Positions 1 through 11,050 are shown, counted from the first letter of the stretch. The stretch is 64,000 nt of DNA from Nitrosomonadaceae bacterium (GCA_014190895.1 BJGV01000002.1:81221-145220); one strand, 5' to 3'. Notes: a model not told the origin generated them from the letters alone. Program-made: numbers and translations.

Positions 1-197
1 TGGGGAGTATTGAAATGAATCGCGCTCAAATAGGTTGGTTCAGCCAAAACATTATGAAAATACTGTTCCGCATAATGACGTAATTGGTCTTTAGATAATT
101 TCCCTTCAGTCCAGGCAACATAAAAAGGATGTTTGAGCAAACTTTTAGCATTAATGATAGATTCAATATTTTGTTTGAGAGATATTTTGGCTGTCAT
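1..197 (-). CDS. CADD-type / PqqC-like oxygenase, N-terminal part (cut by window edge)
   Basis: I translated this by hand from the start codon at 195-197; about 65 residues are visible before the window edge. It begins MTAKISLKQNIESIINAKSL and continues with HPFYVAWTEGKLSKDQLRHY and EPTYLSAIH. This closely follows the opening of the chlamydial protein CADD and of heme-oxygenase-like-fold di-metal oxygenases of the TENA/PqqC group. An AAGAGGAA ribosome site lies just upstream. Established knowledge: in Chlamydia and in Nitrosomonas europaea such proteins supply p-aminobenzoate for folate, bypassing PabABC. The metal ligands lie mostly beyond the edge, so activity cannot be judged here. A PqqC or TenA paralogue is the alternative, but the N-terminal match favours CADD. 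Confidence 0.75.
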   Translation of the reverse strand, partial: MTAKISLKQNIESIINAKSLLKHPFYVAWTEGKLSKDQLRHYAEQYFHNVLAEPTYLSAIHFNTP

Positions 198-452
198 GAT
201 TTTTCCTCTTGAGCAGAGATAGGTAATTGATATATTAATATACGTATCATCGTCAAATAATAGCTACAAGTCAAATTTTAGCGAATGATATTATAATTTC
301 ATGGCAAAGAGACAGTTAAATTAGAGCCGTTCATTCTGAAACGGTCATTTGAATCACATTCGGAAGTGCCCATAGTTAGAAAATATTTTTTTGACTCTAT
401 TAATTTTAGATTAACGATTAAACTCTAGTTTCACTTACTCCCTGACAATTTT

Positions 453-872
453 ATGGATGAACAGACAAGTCTTCTGACGTTGTTTATAAGCAGTTTTCTT
501 GGCGCCACGTTACTTCCTGGGGGTTCAGAAGTAGTTTTATTGGGCGTCTTAGTTGCTCATCCCCAGCTCTACTGGTCAATTTTGGTGGTCGCCTCGTTGG
601 GCAATATTTTGGGCGGCATGAGCTCTTATGCTATTGGATGGTTTTTACCTGACGAAGAAGCGATCTTAAAAAAATTCAAGGGCAGCGCACGTGGGTTGAA
701 GTGGGTGCGTCATCATGGTAGTCCCATACTGTTGTTAGCATGGGTACCCTTCATCGGAGATGTGTTATGTGTTGCAGCAGGATGGCTTAGAATTAATTGG
801 TTATCTGCCATGTTATTTATGGCTGTGGGGAAATTTGTACGTTACTGGATAATAGCAATGACTATCAATTGA
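453..872 (+). CDS. YqaA/DedA-family small inner-membrane protein
   Basis: A 139-residue, strongly hydrophobic protein with about four membrane segments. It has the SNARE-associated/DedA hallmarks of the short YqaA group: an N-terminal re-entrant stretch (FLGATLLPGGSEVVLLG), a glycine-rich helix (SLGNILGGMSSYAIGW) and a C-terminal WVPFIGDVLCVAAGWLR block. DedA proteins are implicated in membrane-lipid and proton-motive-force homeostasis, some as undecaprenyl-phosphate flippases; the role of YqaA members is unknown. The gene stands alone, divergent from the CADD-type gene and convergent with grxD. No strong ribosome site precedes the ATG. Confidence 0.8.
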   Translation: MDEQTSLLTLFISSFLGATLLPGGSEVVLLGVLVAHPQLYWSILVVASLGNILGGMSSYAIGWFLPDEEAILKKFKGSARGLKWVRHHGSPILLLAWVPFIGDVLCVAAGWLRINWLSAMLFMAVGKFVRYWIIAMTIN

Positions 873-942
873 TAAATAATTTGATAAATAGGACAACTGA
901 TAATTGTTAATTCCTATATCTGCCCAGCCCAATAAAAATTAA

Positions 943-1251
943 TTACTTCTGGAGCAGCTCTTGCAACTCACCATTTTCATACATTTCTGTTGCAATGTCT
1001 GAGCCGCCAATAAAGTTGCCGTTAATATAAATTTGAGGGACAGTCGGCCAGTTTGAATATTCCTTGATACCTTGTCGAATCTCTGGATTAGCAAGCACAT
1101 CTATGGTGAACAGGTTGTTTACTCCACATGCGTTTAGTATTTTTATCGCATGAGCAGAGAAACCGCATTGTGGAGATTCCGGGGTACCCTTCATATACAG
1201 CACTACAGAATGGGTTGTGATTTGTTGTTTGATAAGGTCCTGGGTGTTCAT
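943..1251 (-). CDS. grxD: Monothiol glutaredoxin Grx4/GrxD
   Basis: A CGFS-type monothiol glutaredoxin that binds or transfers [2Fe-2S] clusters with glutathione. Visible hallmarks are the QCGFSAHAIKIL active site, the cis-proline stretch WPTVPQIYINGNFIGGSDI and the normal length of about 102 residues. I placed the start at the second in-frame ATG (1249-1251), because an AAGGAGCC ribosome site sits right before it; the upstream in-frame ATG would add six residues. It is the last gene of the hemA-prfA-prmC-grxD run, 123 bases after prmC. This order is common in betaproteobacteria. Confidence 0.95.
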   Translation of the reverse strand: MNTQDLIKQQITTHSVVLYMKGTPESPQCGFSAHAIKILNACGVNNLFTIDVLANPEIRQGIKEYSNWPTVPQIYINGNFIGGSDIATEMYENGELQELLQK

Positions 1252-1374
1252 GCTTGGCTCCTTGCTCAATTAAATTGAATAATAAATTTAACCGCGAAAA
1301 AGTATTTTTTAAAAATCTACTCTAGTTAAAGAGTGGTAGGTATTGTTCTAGTCTAACAGGTTTTTAGTAAGATC

Positions 1375-2226
1375 TTAAAATTCTCCTTCGTAGATTCCCC
1401 CGCTAACTCTTAGTATGCCCGCCAGATCTGGATAAGAAAGTACATTAATGAAGCCTTTTTCTATTAATAGTTGTTTGCATGTTTCTGCCTGATCATGGCC
1501 GTGTTCTAATAGTAGCCAGCCGCCTATAACAAGGTATCTGGTCGCTGTATTGATGATAGATCGAATACAATCAAACCCATCTTCTCCCCCTACTAACGCT
1601 AGTCTTGGCTCAAAGCGCAGGTCACCATAATTAAGGTGAGGATCTTCGTTAGCAATGTAAGGTGGATTACAGGCGATAAGATTAAATTTATTAGTGAGCG
1701 ATAAGCCATTAAACCAGTCGCCGATAATAGCGCATACATTGTTTACATCAAGATGCTTAATATTAATTTTAGCAATAGCTAAAGCCTCGGCTGAACAATC
1801 CACCGCAGTCACTTTAGCGAGCGGACGGTTTTTGGCAATGCTGATTGCGACAACGCCACTGCCGGCCCCGAGATCCAGCACCTCACAAGACTGACTCATG
1901 GAAATTCTTTCTAATGCCAGTTCTACCAGTAATTCAGTTTCTGGGCGAGGAATTAATACGGCCGAAGTTATTTGAAAATTTAGACTATAGAATTCGCGCT
2001 CACCAGTAAGATAAGCAACCGGCTCTCCACGGATACGTTGCGTTATTAATGAATGAAATTTCTGTGTCTGATCAAGGGTAAGTTGTTGCTCTGGATGAGT
2101 AATTAAGTAGGCATGATTCACCCCTAGTATTTTCTGTAGTAACATTCTTGCATCAGTACGGACAATATTCTGACAGGCTTGGTTCAGGGCTTCTGTTATG
2201 GAAATTTTTTGTGGCAGAGAATTCAT
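1375..2226 (-). CDS. prmC: Release factor glutamine N5-methyltransferase PrmC
   Basis: Methylates the glutamine of the GGQ motif in peptide-chain release factors, using S-adenosylmethionine. The SAM-binding motif EVLDLGAGSGVVAISIA and the substrate-binding NPPYIAN motif are both intact, and the N-terminal helical domain (ARMLLQKILG, HPEQQLT, GEPVAYLTGEREF) is typical. Its position directly after prfA fits. The start is uncertain: an ATG at 2274 would add 16 residues, and neither start has a good ribosome site. I chose 2226 because it gives the usual family length of about 283 residues. Confidence 0.95.
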   Translation of the reverse strand: MNSLPQKISITEALNQACQNIVRTDARMLLQKILGVNHAYLITHPEQQLTLDQTQKFHSLITQRIRGEPVAYLTGEREFYSLNFQITSAVLIPRPETELLVELALERISMSQSCEVLDLGAGSGVVAISIAKNRPLAKVTAVDCSAEALAIAKINIKHLDVNNVCAIIGDWFNGLSLTNKFNLIACNPPYIANEDPHLNYGDLRFEPRLALVGGEDGFDCIRSIINTATRYLVIGGWLLLEHGHDQAETCKQLLIEKGFINVLSYPDLAGILRVSGGIYEGEF

Positions 2227-2304
2227 TCTAAGGCAGTAGTCCTGATATAAATAGCCCAAGTTCTTTAGAATCATTTCGTAACAGATGCCAGAATGATGTC
2301 TTAT

Positions 2305-3381
2305 TTATTCGCCTAACATCGCCAGTTGCTCTGCATGATGCTCTGATACCAGTGCAGCACAAAGTTCGCTTAAATCCCCATCCATAATCTGATCTATTTT
2401 GTAAAGCGTGAGATTAATGCGGTGATCAGTTATGCGTCCTTGAGGAAAATTATAGGTACGAATGCGCTCTGAACGATCACCGCTACCAATTAGAGATTTT
2501 CGAATAGCAGCTTGCTTAGTTTGTTGTTCACGTGTTTGTTTATCACGGATTCTTGCTACTAGAACACTCATTGCCTGCGCTTTATTTTTGTGTTGTGAGC
2601 GTCCATCCTGGCACTCAACCACAATATTGGTAGGCAAATGAGTAATACGTACTGCCGAATCAGTCTTATTAATGTGCTGACCCCCTGCACCAGAGGCGCG
2701 GTAAGTGTCTATTCTTAATTCGGCTGGATTTAGTATTATGTCGGTTATTTCACTTACTTCCGGCATTATTGCTACCGTACAGGCAGAGGTGTGAATACGG
2801 CCCTGAGTCTCAGTTGTCGGTACGCGCTGCACCCGATGACCACCCGATTCAAATTTTAATTTGGAGTAGGCGCCTTGACCAATAATTTTAGCAATTATTT
2901 CTTTATAACCGCCGACCTCAGAGGAACTCTGTGAAATAATCTCTATTTGCCAGTGCTGACGTTCGGCAAAGCGAGCATACATACGAAATAAATCCCCTGA
3001 AAACAATGCAGATTCGTCTCCGCCGGTACCGGCACGTATTTCTAGAAAAATATTGCGTTCATCGTTAGGGTCTTTAGGCAATAATTGTTTTTGCAACTCT
3101 ACTTCAATTTGCGATAACTTTTCTTTACCGTCACGTATTTCAGCATCAGCAAATTCGCGCATTTCTAAATCAACCCCCATTTCTTGAGCCGTCTTAACAT
3201 CGCGCTCGCTTTGTTGGTATGCGTGATAAAGTTCAACCACTGGTCCAATTTCAGCACATTCACGAGCAAGTTTACGATAATTACTGAGATCAGCAGTAAT
3301 AGTCTCACTACTTAACAGGCGGTTTAATTCTTTCAGGCGCACGCTCAATTGCTCAAGTCTGGCGGTAATGTTTATATTCAT
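2305..3381 (-). CDS. prfA: Peptide chain release factor 1
   Basis: RF1 recognises UAA and UAG stop codons. The peptidyl-hydrolysis GGQ motif lies at residues 233-235 ([10 protein letters not shown]). The stop-codon-reading tripeptide appears as PTT at 188-190, in the context [20 protein letters not shown]. The length of 358 residues is standard. The start overlaps the hemA stop in an ATGA arrangement, so the two are translationally coupled. prmC, which modifies this protein, follows 78 bases downstream of its stop with the start chosen here. Confidence 0.97.
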   Translation of the reverse strand: MNINITARLEQLSVRLKELNRLLSSETITADLSNYRKLARECAEIGPVVELYHAYQQSERDVKTAQEMGVDLEMREFADAEIRDGKEKLSQIEVELQKQLLPKDPNDERNIFLEIRAGTGGDESALFSGDLFRMYARFAERQHWQIEIISQSSSEVGGYKEIIAKIIGQGAYSKLKFESGGHRVQRVPTTETQGRIHTSACTVAIMPEVSEITDIILNPAELRIDTYRASGAGGQHINKTDSAVRITHLPTNIVVECQDGRSQHKNKAQAMSVLVARIRDKQTREQQTKQAAIRKSLIGSGDRSERIRTYNFPQGRITDHRINLTLYKIDQIMDGDLSELCAALVSEHHAEQLAMLGE

Positions 3382-4631
3382 TCTGAGTGATCAAGTTGGT
3401 ACAGTCGGTTAATTAATTCAACCAGATCTTCGCGCTCGCCTGCCGTAGCTTGATTAAGAGCACTGGAAGGCATGTGTAGAAATTTGTTAGCAAGGCCGCT
3501 ACTTAATGATTCCATAATCTTTTGCGGGTCATTGCCATTTTTTAAAAGTTTAATAGCCCGTTGCAGTTCATGTTGACGATACTGTTCAATTTGATTGCGT
3601 AATGCACGAATGGTGGGAACTAATTCACGAGACTCCAACCAACGCATAAAATCGATGACATTTGAGTCAATAATAGCCTCAGCTTGTATTACTGAGCTTT
3701 GACGTAAATTCAAGCCCTCCTGAACAATGCCAGCAAGGTCGTCAACAGAGTAAAGGAATACGTCATCTAGTTTAGCTACTTCTGGCTCAATATCTCTTGG
3801 CACAGCTAGATCCACCATGAGAATTGGACGGTGTTTTCGTGTTTTGATGGCACGTTCCACCATGCCTTTACCAATTATTGGTAGAGAGCTCGCGGTGCAA
3901 GTTATTACGATGTCATGTAATGCCAATTGTTCTGGAAGTTCATTTAAAGCAACGGCATTTGCACTGAAACGAAATGCCAGAGATTGAGCTCGTTCAATCG
4001 TACGGTTAATAATTGTGGCGTGTTTCGGATGGCGTGAGAAGAAATGATTAGCACATAATTCAATCATTTCACCGGCACCTACAAATAGTATACTTTGTTC
4101 GCTGATGTTACCAAAAATTCGCTCCGCTAATCGCGCGGTAGCGGCAGCTATAGAAACAGAATTTACGCCGATTTCTGTGGAAGTACGAACTTCTTTTGCA
4201 ACAAAGAAAGTACGTTGAAATAGTTTATGTAGAAGTGTCCCAAGTGTCCCAGCCTGCTCAGCAGACTTAACTGCATCCTTTATTTGACCAAGTATTTGTG
4301 GCTCACCCAGTACCATGGAGTCAAGTCCACTGGCCACGCGGAAAGCATGTTTTACAGCTTGTTCGCGAGGTAATCTGTATAGATATGGCTCTAATTCTTT
4401 TATCTGTAAATGATGAAAATTAGCCAGCCAGTTTGTTACTTCTTCTGGTTTTTCGGTACTACAATAAACTTCGGTACGATTGCAGGTAGAGACAATAGCC
4501 GCCTCTTTGACTGGGTAATGGGCTACTAGATCATGTAACGCATGCTCCATCACATCTTCCGAGAATACAACTTGCTCGCGTAAGTTTATTGGCGCAGTGC
4601 GATAGTTAATGCCAAAAGCAAATAATTCCAT
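3378..4631 (-). CDS. hemA: Glutamyl-tRNA reductase HemA
   Basis: First committed enzyme of the C5 pathway to 5-aminolevulinate: it reduces glutamyl-tRNA(Glu) to glutamate-1-semialdehyde with NADPH. The catalytic cysteine is C50 in STCNRTEVY. The following domain carries [17 protein letters not shown] and an NADPH-binding core ([17 protein letters not shown]); the C-terminal dimerisation helix is present. The length of 417 residues is normal. It heads the run hemA-prfA-prmC-grxD and overlaps prfA by four bases. The ribosome site is weak. Confidence 0.97.
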   Translation of the reverse strand: MELFAFGINYRTAPINLREQVVFSEDVMEHALHDLVAHYPVKEAAIVSTCNRTEVYCSTEKPEEVTNWLANFHHLQIKELEPYLYRLPREQAVKHAFRVASGLDSMVLGEPQILGQIKDAVKSAEQAGTLGTLLHKLFQRTFFVAKEVRTSTEIGVNSVSIAAATARLAERIFGNISEQSILFVGAGEMIELCANHFFSRHPKHATIINRTIERAQSLAFRFSANAVALNELPEQLALHDIVITCTASSLPIIGKGMVERAIKTRKHRPILMVDLAVPRDIEPEVAKLDDVFLYSVDDLAGIVQEGLNLRQSSVIQAEAIIDSNVIDFMRWLESRELVPTIRALRNQIEQYRQHELQRAIKLLKNGNDPQKIMESLSSGLANKFLHMPSSALNQATAGEREDLVELINRLYQLDHSE

Positions 4632-4673
4632 AAAGGGTACTTGATCAACTAGTAAAGAATGTAAAATCTACTA

Positions 4674-4679
4674 ATTATA
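4674..4679 (-). promoter_or_regulatory. Candidate -10 element upstream of hemA
   Basis: Read on the minus strand this is a perfect TATAAT, about 43 bases upstream of the hemA start. I could not find a convincing -35 element at the right spacing, so it is only a candidate for the promoter of the hemA-prfA-prmC-grxD run. Confidence 0.35.
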
Positions 4680-4881
4680 GTATTACAGGGACTTAAATAC
4701 TATCGATGAGGGGAGCCATAATTCTATGAAAGCTTTGAAAAAACTCTATTCTTAAAGTAAAAGAATGAGAACTCAGACACCATAGCAAGAGTTGGGGAGA
4801 TACATGTTTAGACAATTAAACTAGAAAAAAGATTCTTATGACATCGTACTGATTTTTAATAAACTAAAGTCATTAAATTAA

Positions 4882-5430
4882 ATGATAAATCGCCGCAAAG
4901 TTTTGTTATGTTTTTGTGGAATTGGATTAAGTCAAATTTTACCAAAAGCTCATGCAATGATTAGTCTAACAGCAATACCAATTTTAGCTCATGAACAAGC
5001 AATGCGAGCAGCAATTACTGAAGCAAAACTTAATTCTGCATATCCATTTGGGAGCATTATTGCAGACGCAAGTACTGGAGAAATTTTAGCAAAAGGAGTG
5101 AATATTACGAATATTAATCCCACTTTTCACGGTGAAATAGTGTGTCTAAATAATTACGTGACTTATCATGGTAACTCTAATTGGGCCAATCTTATTCTGT
5201 ACACAACAGGGGAGCCTTGTCCAATGTGCATGAGCGCATTAACTTGGGCCGGTATTGGTGGGGTTGTATTCGCTTCTTCAATTGCAACATTAATAAAAGC
5301 AGGTATTAAGCAAATCAATATATCAGCTAAATCAGTTATCCAGGCATCTGATTCTTATCGTCCTGAGATTCTCGGGGGGATACTTGCAACGGAAACTGAT
5401 GTAATGTTTTTAAATCGGAAACGAATTTAA
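4882..5430 (+). CDS. Exported cytidine/guanine-deaminase-fold protein (nucleoside deaminase)
   Basis: A zinc-dependent deaminase of the CMP/dCMP (CDA) fold. The zinc site is seen as H83-G84-E85 (NPTFHGEIVCLNNY) and PCPMC (C113, C116, in TTGEPCPMCMSALTW). The first ligand motif is HGE rather than the commoner HAE; both occur in the superfamily. The N-terminus, MINRRKVLLCFCGIGLSQIL followed by PKAHAM, looks like a secretion signal with a twin-arginine flavour and an AHA-type cleavage site at about residue 25. The substrate cannot be assigned; guanine or another nucleobase or nucleoside is likely. The gene stands alone in AT-rich surroundings with no clear ribosome site. Confidence 0.75.
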   Translation: MINRRKVLLCFCGIGLSQILPKAHAMISLTAIPILAHEQAMRAAITEAKLNSAYPFGSIIADASTGEILAKGVNITNINPTFHGEIVCLNNYVTYHGNSNWANLILYTTGEPCPMCMSALTWAGIGGVVFASSIATLIKAGIKQINISAKSVIQASDSYRPEILGGILATETDVMFLNRKRI

Positions 5431-5572
5431 AGGTAATTTCCCGAGACTATCTGATTTGTCGGACATGGTATTAACTTAATTTAAGATCGATCGGCACGTT
5501 TGATAGATTTGATTTATTACATTTCTTTAACATGATATTCCCTTACTCGCATCAATAACTGGAGTCCATCTT

Positions 5573-6079
5573 ATGTCATTATCAATGTACCAAGCATCCA
5601 TCCCCGTTTTTATTTTCATGTTAGAAAATTTATCTAAAATTCTTGATAAAGCCAATGTTCATGCAGAAACAAAGAAAATAGACTCCACTATTTTCGTTAA
5701 CGGGCGTCTGGCACCGGATATGTTTCCATTGAGTCGTCAGGTACAGATTGCGACCGATATAGTCAAAGGATGTGCTGCTAGGTTGGCCGGTATCGAAGTA
5801 CCACGTTATGAGGATAACGAAATCTCCTTTTCTGAGCTGCAGAACCGTATTATAAAAACTAGAGTATTTATAGAAGGCTTCAGCGCATCACAAATCGACG
5901 GAAGTGAAGCGCGTGCCATTACTCTGAAGTTTGGTAGCAAAGAACTCAGTTTCTTGGGCCAGGCATATTTGCTCAATTTTGTCCTGCCCAATTTCTTTTT
6001 TCACCTAACGACGGTTTACGCTATATTGAGACATAGTGGCGTAGAAGTAGGAAAGACGGATTACACGGGTGTTTATTAG
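5573..6079 (+). CDS. DUF1993 family protein
   Basis: The 168-residue protein starts MSLSMYQASIPVFIFMLENL and continues with LDKANVHAETKKID, LAPDMFPLSRQVQIATD, FSELQNRIIKT and a C-terminal block NFVLPNFFFHLTTVYAILRH followed by GVEVGKTDYTG. These are the conserved blocks of DUF1993, a helical, DinB-like family common in proteobacteria and fungi with no assigned function. A GGAG ribosome site precedes the ATG. It is monocistronic, between the deaminase and katG. Confidence 0.85.
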   Translation: MSLSMYQASIPVFIFMLENLSKILDKANVHAETKKIDSTIFVNGRLAPDMFPLSRQVQIATDIVKGCAARLAGIEVPRYEDNEISFSELQNRIIKTRVFIEGFSASQIDGSEARAITLKFGSKELSFLGQAYLLNFVLPNFFFHLTTVYAILRHSGVEVGKTDYTGVY

Positions 6080-6109
6080 TTTATTTCTTATCATTTAAGA
6101 GGCCCGCGT

Positions 6110-6245
6110 CTAAAACACCAAGTTGTGCTGCTCATTCTGCTGGCGCACCACTTTTTCCATACCAGAAAAAGGCTCAGTGATGAACATTCTCATTAATTCC
6201 ATAAAAGGCATAAAGCCGTCATGAAAAAAGAGTAGACTAAAAATT
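6110..6245 (-). pseudogene. Possible remnant of a gene 3' end
   Basis: On the minus strand an open frame ending with TAG at 6110-6112 reads HDGFMPFMELMRMF then ITEPFSGMEKVVRQQNEQHNLVF. This looks like the tail of a real cytoplasmic protein. Upstream the frame runs into low-complexity hydrophobic codons without a start or ribosome site. I do not recognise the family. It may be the 3' remnant of a lost gene next to katG, or chance. Confidence 0.3.
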
Positions 6246-6287
6246 AGGAAAATCAAACTAAATCGATTGACCTAAAATAACCGATGA

Positions 6288-8462
<2,175 letters not shown>

Positions 8463-8732
8463 GCTAACCAGAAGTTACTTATAAGAGGTAGTAGGGTTGT
8501 TGTCACTGTAAGTGGCGATGAGCGCCGCTATTGGGGCCGATCGTTACGGCGTGGCCAGGATGTAATCTGCGGCGTAAATTGCACAATGTTTTTTGGGTCA
8601 TCCGGACCAGCAACCAAGGTCGCAGAAATGAAAGCGCTGTTGTTTTTCCGAAAATCTGCGACGATGGATATTTTGACCATACAAGTGGTCAAGATTGGCG
8701 GATTCAAACATGTCAAATCTTCCTCGTGTGAC

Positions 8733-9962
8733 TTATCCTGTTACCGGAAATGGCGCTGTCAGCGGTGGCAGGCGGCACTGCGGTTTGATCAGCAACAGTT
8801 GTGCGTCGCCAATCACGCGCTCGATAAAACCCGCCTCGCAATAACACAGATAAAACTGCCACATGCGGATGAAGGTTTCAGGGTAACCCAATGCCCTGAC
8901 CGCATCCAGTTGCGCGTCAAAGTTATCGTGCCACAGGCGCAAGGTGGTGGCGTAGTGCGGGCCGATGTCTTCGAGATGCGTCAACCGCAGGTCCGTCACG
9001 CGCGCCAGCGAATCACTGATGGCCGTGACCGACGGTATACAACTGCCGGGAAAAATATAACGCTGAATGAAATCCACGCTGTTTTTCGCCACTTCGTATT
9101 GCTGATCCGCGATGGTGATCGCCTGCAACAGCATCGCGCCTTCGGGCTTGAGCAACTCACTGCATTGGCGAAAATAGGTGTCGTAGTAGTGATGGCCCAC
9201 CGCTTCGATCATTTCGATAGATACCAGCTTGTCGTATTGGCCGCCACGGGTACCAAGATCACGGCAATCCGTTAACAGCAGGTCGATCTGTTCCGATAAA
9301 CCCGCGGCGGCAATACGCTCACGCGCCATGGCGTGCTGTGAAGGCGAAATGGTGGTGGTGACGTGACAGCCGTAGTGCCGCGCGGCGTGCATGGCGAATC
9401 CCCCCCAGCCCGTGCCGATTTCGATCACGCGGTCCCCCGGCTTGAGATCGAGCTTGCGGCAGATGCGCTCCAGCTTGGCGATCGAGGCTTCCTCGAGCGT
9501 CATCTGCAGGTGCTCGAAAATCCCACTCGAATACATCATCGTGGGATCGAGAAACAACTGAAAAAAATCATTGCCCAGGTCGTAATGCGCCTGAATGTTG
9601 CGGCTGCTGCCGCCGCGCGTGTTGCGCGCCATCCAGTGCAACGTCTTTTGCAGCGGCACAGCAAATCGCGCGAGACCCGTTTCCATACCGTCCAATACCT
9701 CGCGGTTTTGCAGCAGGATGCGCATCAGCGCCGTCAGATCATCCACGCGCCAGTAGCCCTCCATATAGGCCTCGCCCGCGCCTATCGAACCACCGAAAGC
9801 AATCTCGCTGTAGAAACGTGGATCAAGCACGTGCAGCGTGGCGCTTAGCGGGCAACGCGCGCTGTGTTTGCCGTAATGTTCAACGCGCTCGCCATCATGC
9901 AGCGTGAGCGAGCCGTGCACGAGGCCGGCCAGGTTTTCTGCGTTTTTGTATTCTCGACACAC
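8733..9962 (-). CDS. cfa: Cyclopropane-fatty-acyl-phospholipid synthase
   Basis: Methylates cis double bonds in membrane phospholipid acyl chains to cyclopropanes, using SAM. Hallmarks: N-terminal lipid-binding domain, HYDLGNDFFQLFLDPTMMYS, SAM motif VIEIGTGWGGFA, SIEMIEAVGHHYY and the C-terminal FYLCYCEAGF block with the conserved cysteine. The start is uncertain: the frame begins at a GTG (9960-9962) and stays open further upstream without an ATG, and there is no good ribosome site. The gene is much richer in G+C than everything around it and lies next to the tRNA-Phe gene, which suggests horizontal acquisition. Confidence 0.93.
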   Translation of the reverse strand: MCREYKNAENLAGLVHGSLTLHDGERVEHYGKHSARCPLSATLHVLDPRFYSEIAFGGSIGAGEAYMEGYWRVDDLTALMRILLQNREVLDGMETGLARFAVPLQKTLHWMARNTRGGSSRNIQAHYDLGNDFFQLFLDPTMMYSSGIFEHLQMTLEEASIAKLERICRKLDLKPGDRVIEIGTGWGGFAMHAARHYGCHVTTTISPSQHAMARERIAAAGLSEQIDLLLTDCRDLGTRGGQYDKLVSIEMIEAVGHHYYDTYFRQCSELLKPEGAMLLQAITIADQQYEVAKNSVDFIQRYIFPGSCIPSVTAISDSLARVTDLRLTHLEDIGPHYATTLRLWHDNFDAQLDAVRALGYPETFIRMWQFYLCYCEAGFIERVIGDAQLLLIKPQCRLPPLTAPFPVTG

Positions 9963-9990
9963 GTGTAAACGCCGGACAGCAAAGGCATTT

Positions 9991-10109
9991 TGCGTGTGCC
10001 AACTGAGAGCCGTTCTGCACTTTTATTTGAGAACAGAGAACAAAATAGAATCGGAATGAGGCGGAAACGGGGAGAATTTCGGTATGCCACGGACGAGGTG
10101 GCACACGCA
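9991..10109. repeat. 11-bp perfect inverted repeat upstream of cfa
   Basis: The left arm TGCGTGTGCCA (9991-10001) is repeated in inverted orientation as TGGCACACGCA (10099-10109), with 97 bases between. It lies in the non-coding stretch between cfa and the tRNA-Phe terminator, within the GC-rich patch. It may be the ends of a small degenerate element or a protein-binding pair; nothing else supports a mobile element. Confidence 0.35.
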
Positions 10110-10155
10110 GAATTAGCCCACGCTCCGCGTGGTGCAGGGGAAAGCCAGAAATGAC

Positions 10156-10181
10156 AAAGCCAACCGAGAGCAGTTGGCTTT
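10156..10181 (-). terminator. Hairpin downstream of tRNA-Phe
   Basis: A nine-base-pair stem, AAAGCCAAC paired with GTTGGCTTT, separated by an eight-base loop, six bases after the CCA end of the tRNA gene. It probably ends the tRNA transcript, although the T-run in that direction is poor; A/T bases flank the other side. Confidence 0.6.
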
Positions 10182-10187
10182 AAAAAT

Positions 10188-10263
10188 TGGTGGCCCGGGG
10201 CGGAATCGAACCACCGACACAAGGATTTTCAATCCTCTGCTCTACCGACTGAGCTACCAGGCC
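10188..10263 (-). tRNA. tRNA-Phe (anticodon GAA)
   Basis: The minus strand folds into a standard 76-base tRNA. The acceptor arm GGCCTGG pairs with CCGGGCC, the D-arm is AGCTCAGTCGGTAGAGC, the anticodon arm contains TTGAAAA (anticodon GAA), the T-arm contains GGTTCGATTCC, and CCA is encoded. The T and anticodon arms match proteobacterial tRNA-Phe closely. Confidence 0.97.
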
Positions 10264-10277
10264 ATTTAAGACTGTTA

Positions 10278-10307
10278 ATTATAGCTAAAAGTAGGAACCC
10301 GTTGCAA
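10278..10307 (-). promoter_or_regulatory. Promoter of the tRNA-Phe gene
   Basis: On the minus strand a TTGCAA -35-like element (10302-10307) is followed, after 18 bases, by a perfect TATAAT -10 (10278-10283). The -10 ends 14 bases before the mature tRNA 5' end, as expected for a tRNA promoter. Confidence 0.7.
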
Positions 10308-10437
10308 AAAAACACAGAAATACTATTTATTTTGTACAACAGTGGCTTGCTTTCTCTATAAACGTGTTGCTAAACAAAAGACAACAGCGAGCACTTAAAA
10401 TAGCGCGGGCAAAGCATCGTGTATTAAGATCTTTTTA

Positions 10438-10887
10438 TTATTTCGATTTTTTTTTGAGCATTAATTCAATGGCTTCTTTCAGAGGGGATGTAGATAAATT
10501 TTCAGTTAGCTTTTTCAGACTCTCTATCCCAGTCTGGCTAATTTTAAGTTTTTTTTGAAATGAGGCGCTTGTGCTATAGGTGTGATAATTCGCTTGTACC
10601 ATAATTTGGATTGCGGTAATTTCCGATAATCCCCTTCCTTGAAGGCTTAATAATAGCGACGGTAAAATTTGTTTGAGTTTTGCCGCAATCCCGCCATTAC
10701 CAACTAATACAGTTAATTTCCCATCTGAGAGTTGACCTAGAGAACAAAATTTTGCTAATTGAGGTGGGGCGGTTTTCATAAATATTTGCTGCATCTGAGT
10801 TATTCGATCAATACCAGAAAACAGTTCTTGGTGATCAGTTGATCCCCGCAGAGCTTTCAGATAAATATTAATTTTTTGTGCTGTCAT
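10438..10887 (-). CDS. DciA-like protein (DUF721)
   Basis: The 149-residue protein has the DUF721 core: an N-terminal helix, CSLGQLSDGKLTVLVGNGGI, AAKLKQILPSLL and the following strand (ITAIQIMVQANYHT). DUF721 includes DciA, which loads or regulates the replicative helicase DnaB in bacteria lacking DnaC. Its position next to secA is a typical betaproteobacterial arrangement. The C-terminus is a lysine-rich tail (ELMLKKKSK). It is transcribed away from secA. Confidence 0.75.
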   Translation of the reverse strand: MTAQKINIYLKALRGSTDHQELFSGIDRITQMQQIFMKTAPPQLAKFCSLGQLSDGKLTVLVGNGGIAAKLKQILPSLLLSLQGRGLSEITAIQIMVQANYHTYSTSASFQKKLKISQTGIESLKKLTENLSTSPLKEAIELMLKKKSK

Positions 10888-11050
10888 TTCCGTATAAAAG
10901 TCTGAGTATATATATGAATGTTATTCTAATTTCTATTAATCTGGTAGTATGATCGTATTAGATCGTTATGGTTCAGTCAGTTGCTGCGTGGGCACCAAAG
11001 TCTTTTGATGGGGCTAAAGTGGCTGTATGATATCGTGAAGAAAGTGAAAT

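Noticed and set aside
8528..8716. Short frames on both strands between katG and cfa
   Set aside because: No ribosome site and no family resemblance; the two strands compete for the same bases. The stretch is left as unassigned GC-rich spacer.
8586..9275. Long plus-strand open frame opposite cfa
   Set aside because: It is the antisense reflection of the GC-rich cfa frame, with no recognisable domain. GC-rich genes commonly give such frames.
9845..10222. Minus-strand open frame crossing the cfa start region and running into the tRNA-Phe gene
   Set aside because: Its first codons lie inside the tRNA gene and it then crosses the tRNA hairpin terminator; composition is not protein-like.
10188..10263. 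tRNA-Phe end as an attachment site of an integrated element
   Set aside because: I looked for a second copy of the tRNA 3' end across the cfa/katG side and found none, and no integrase gene is present.
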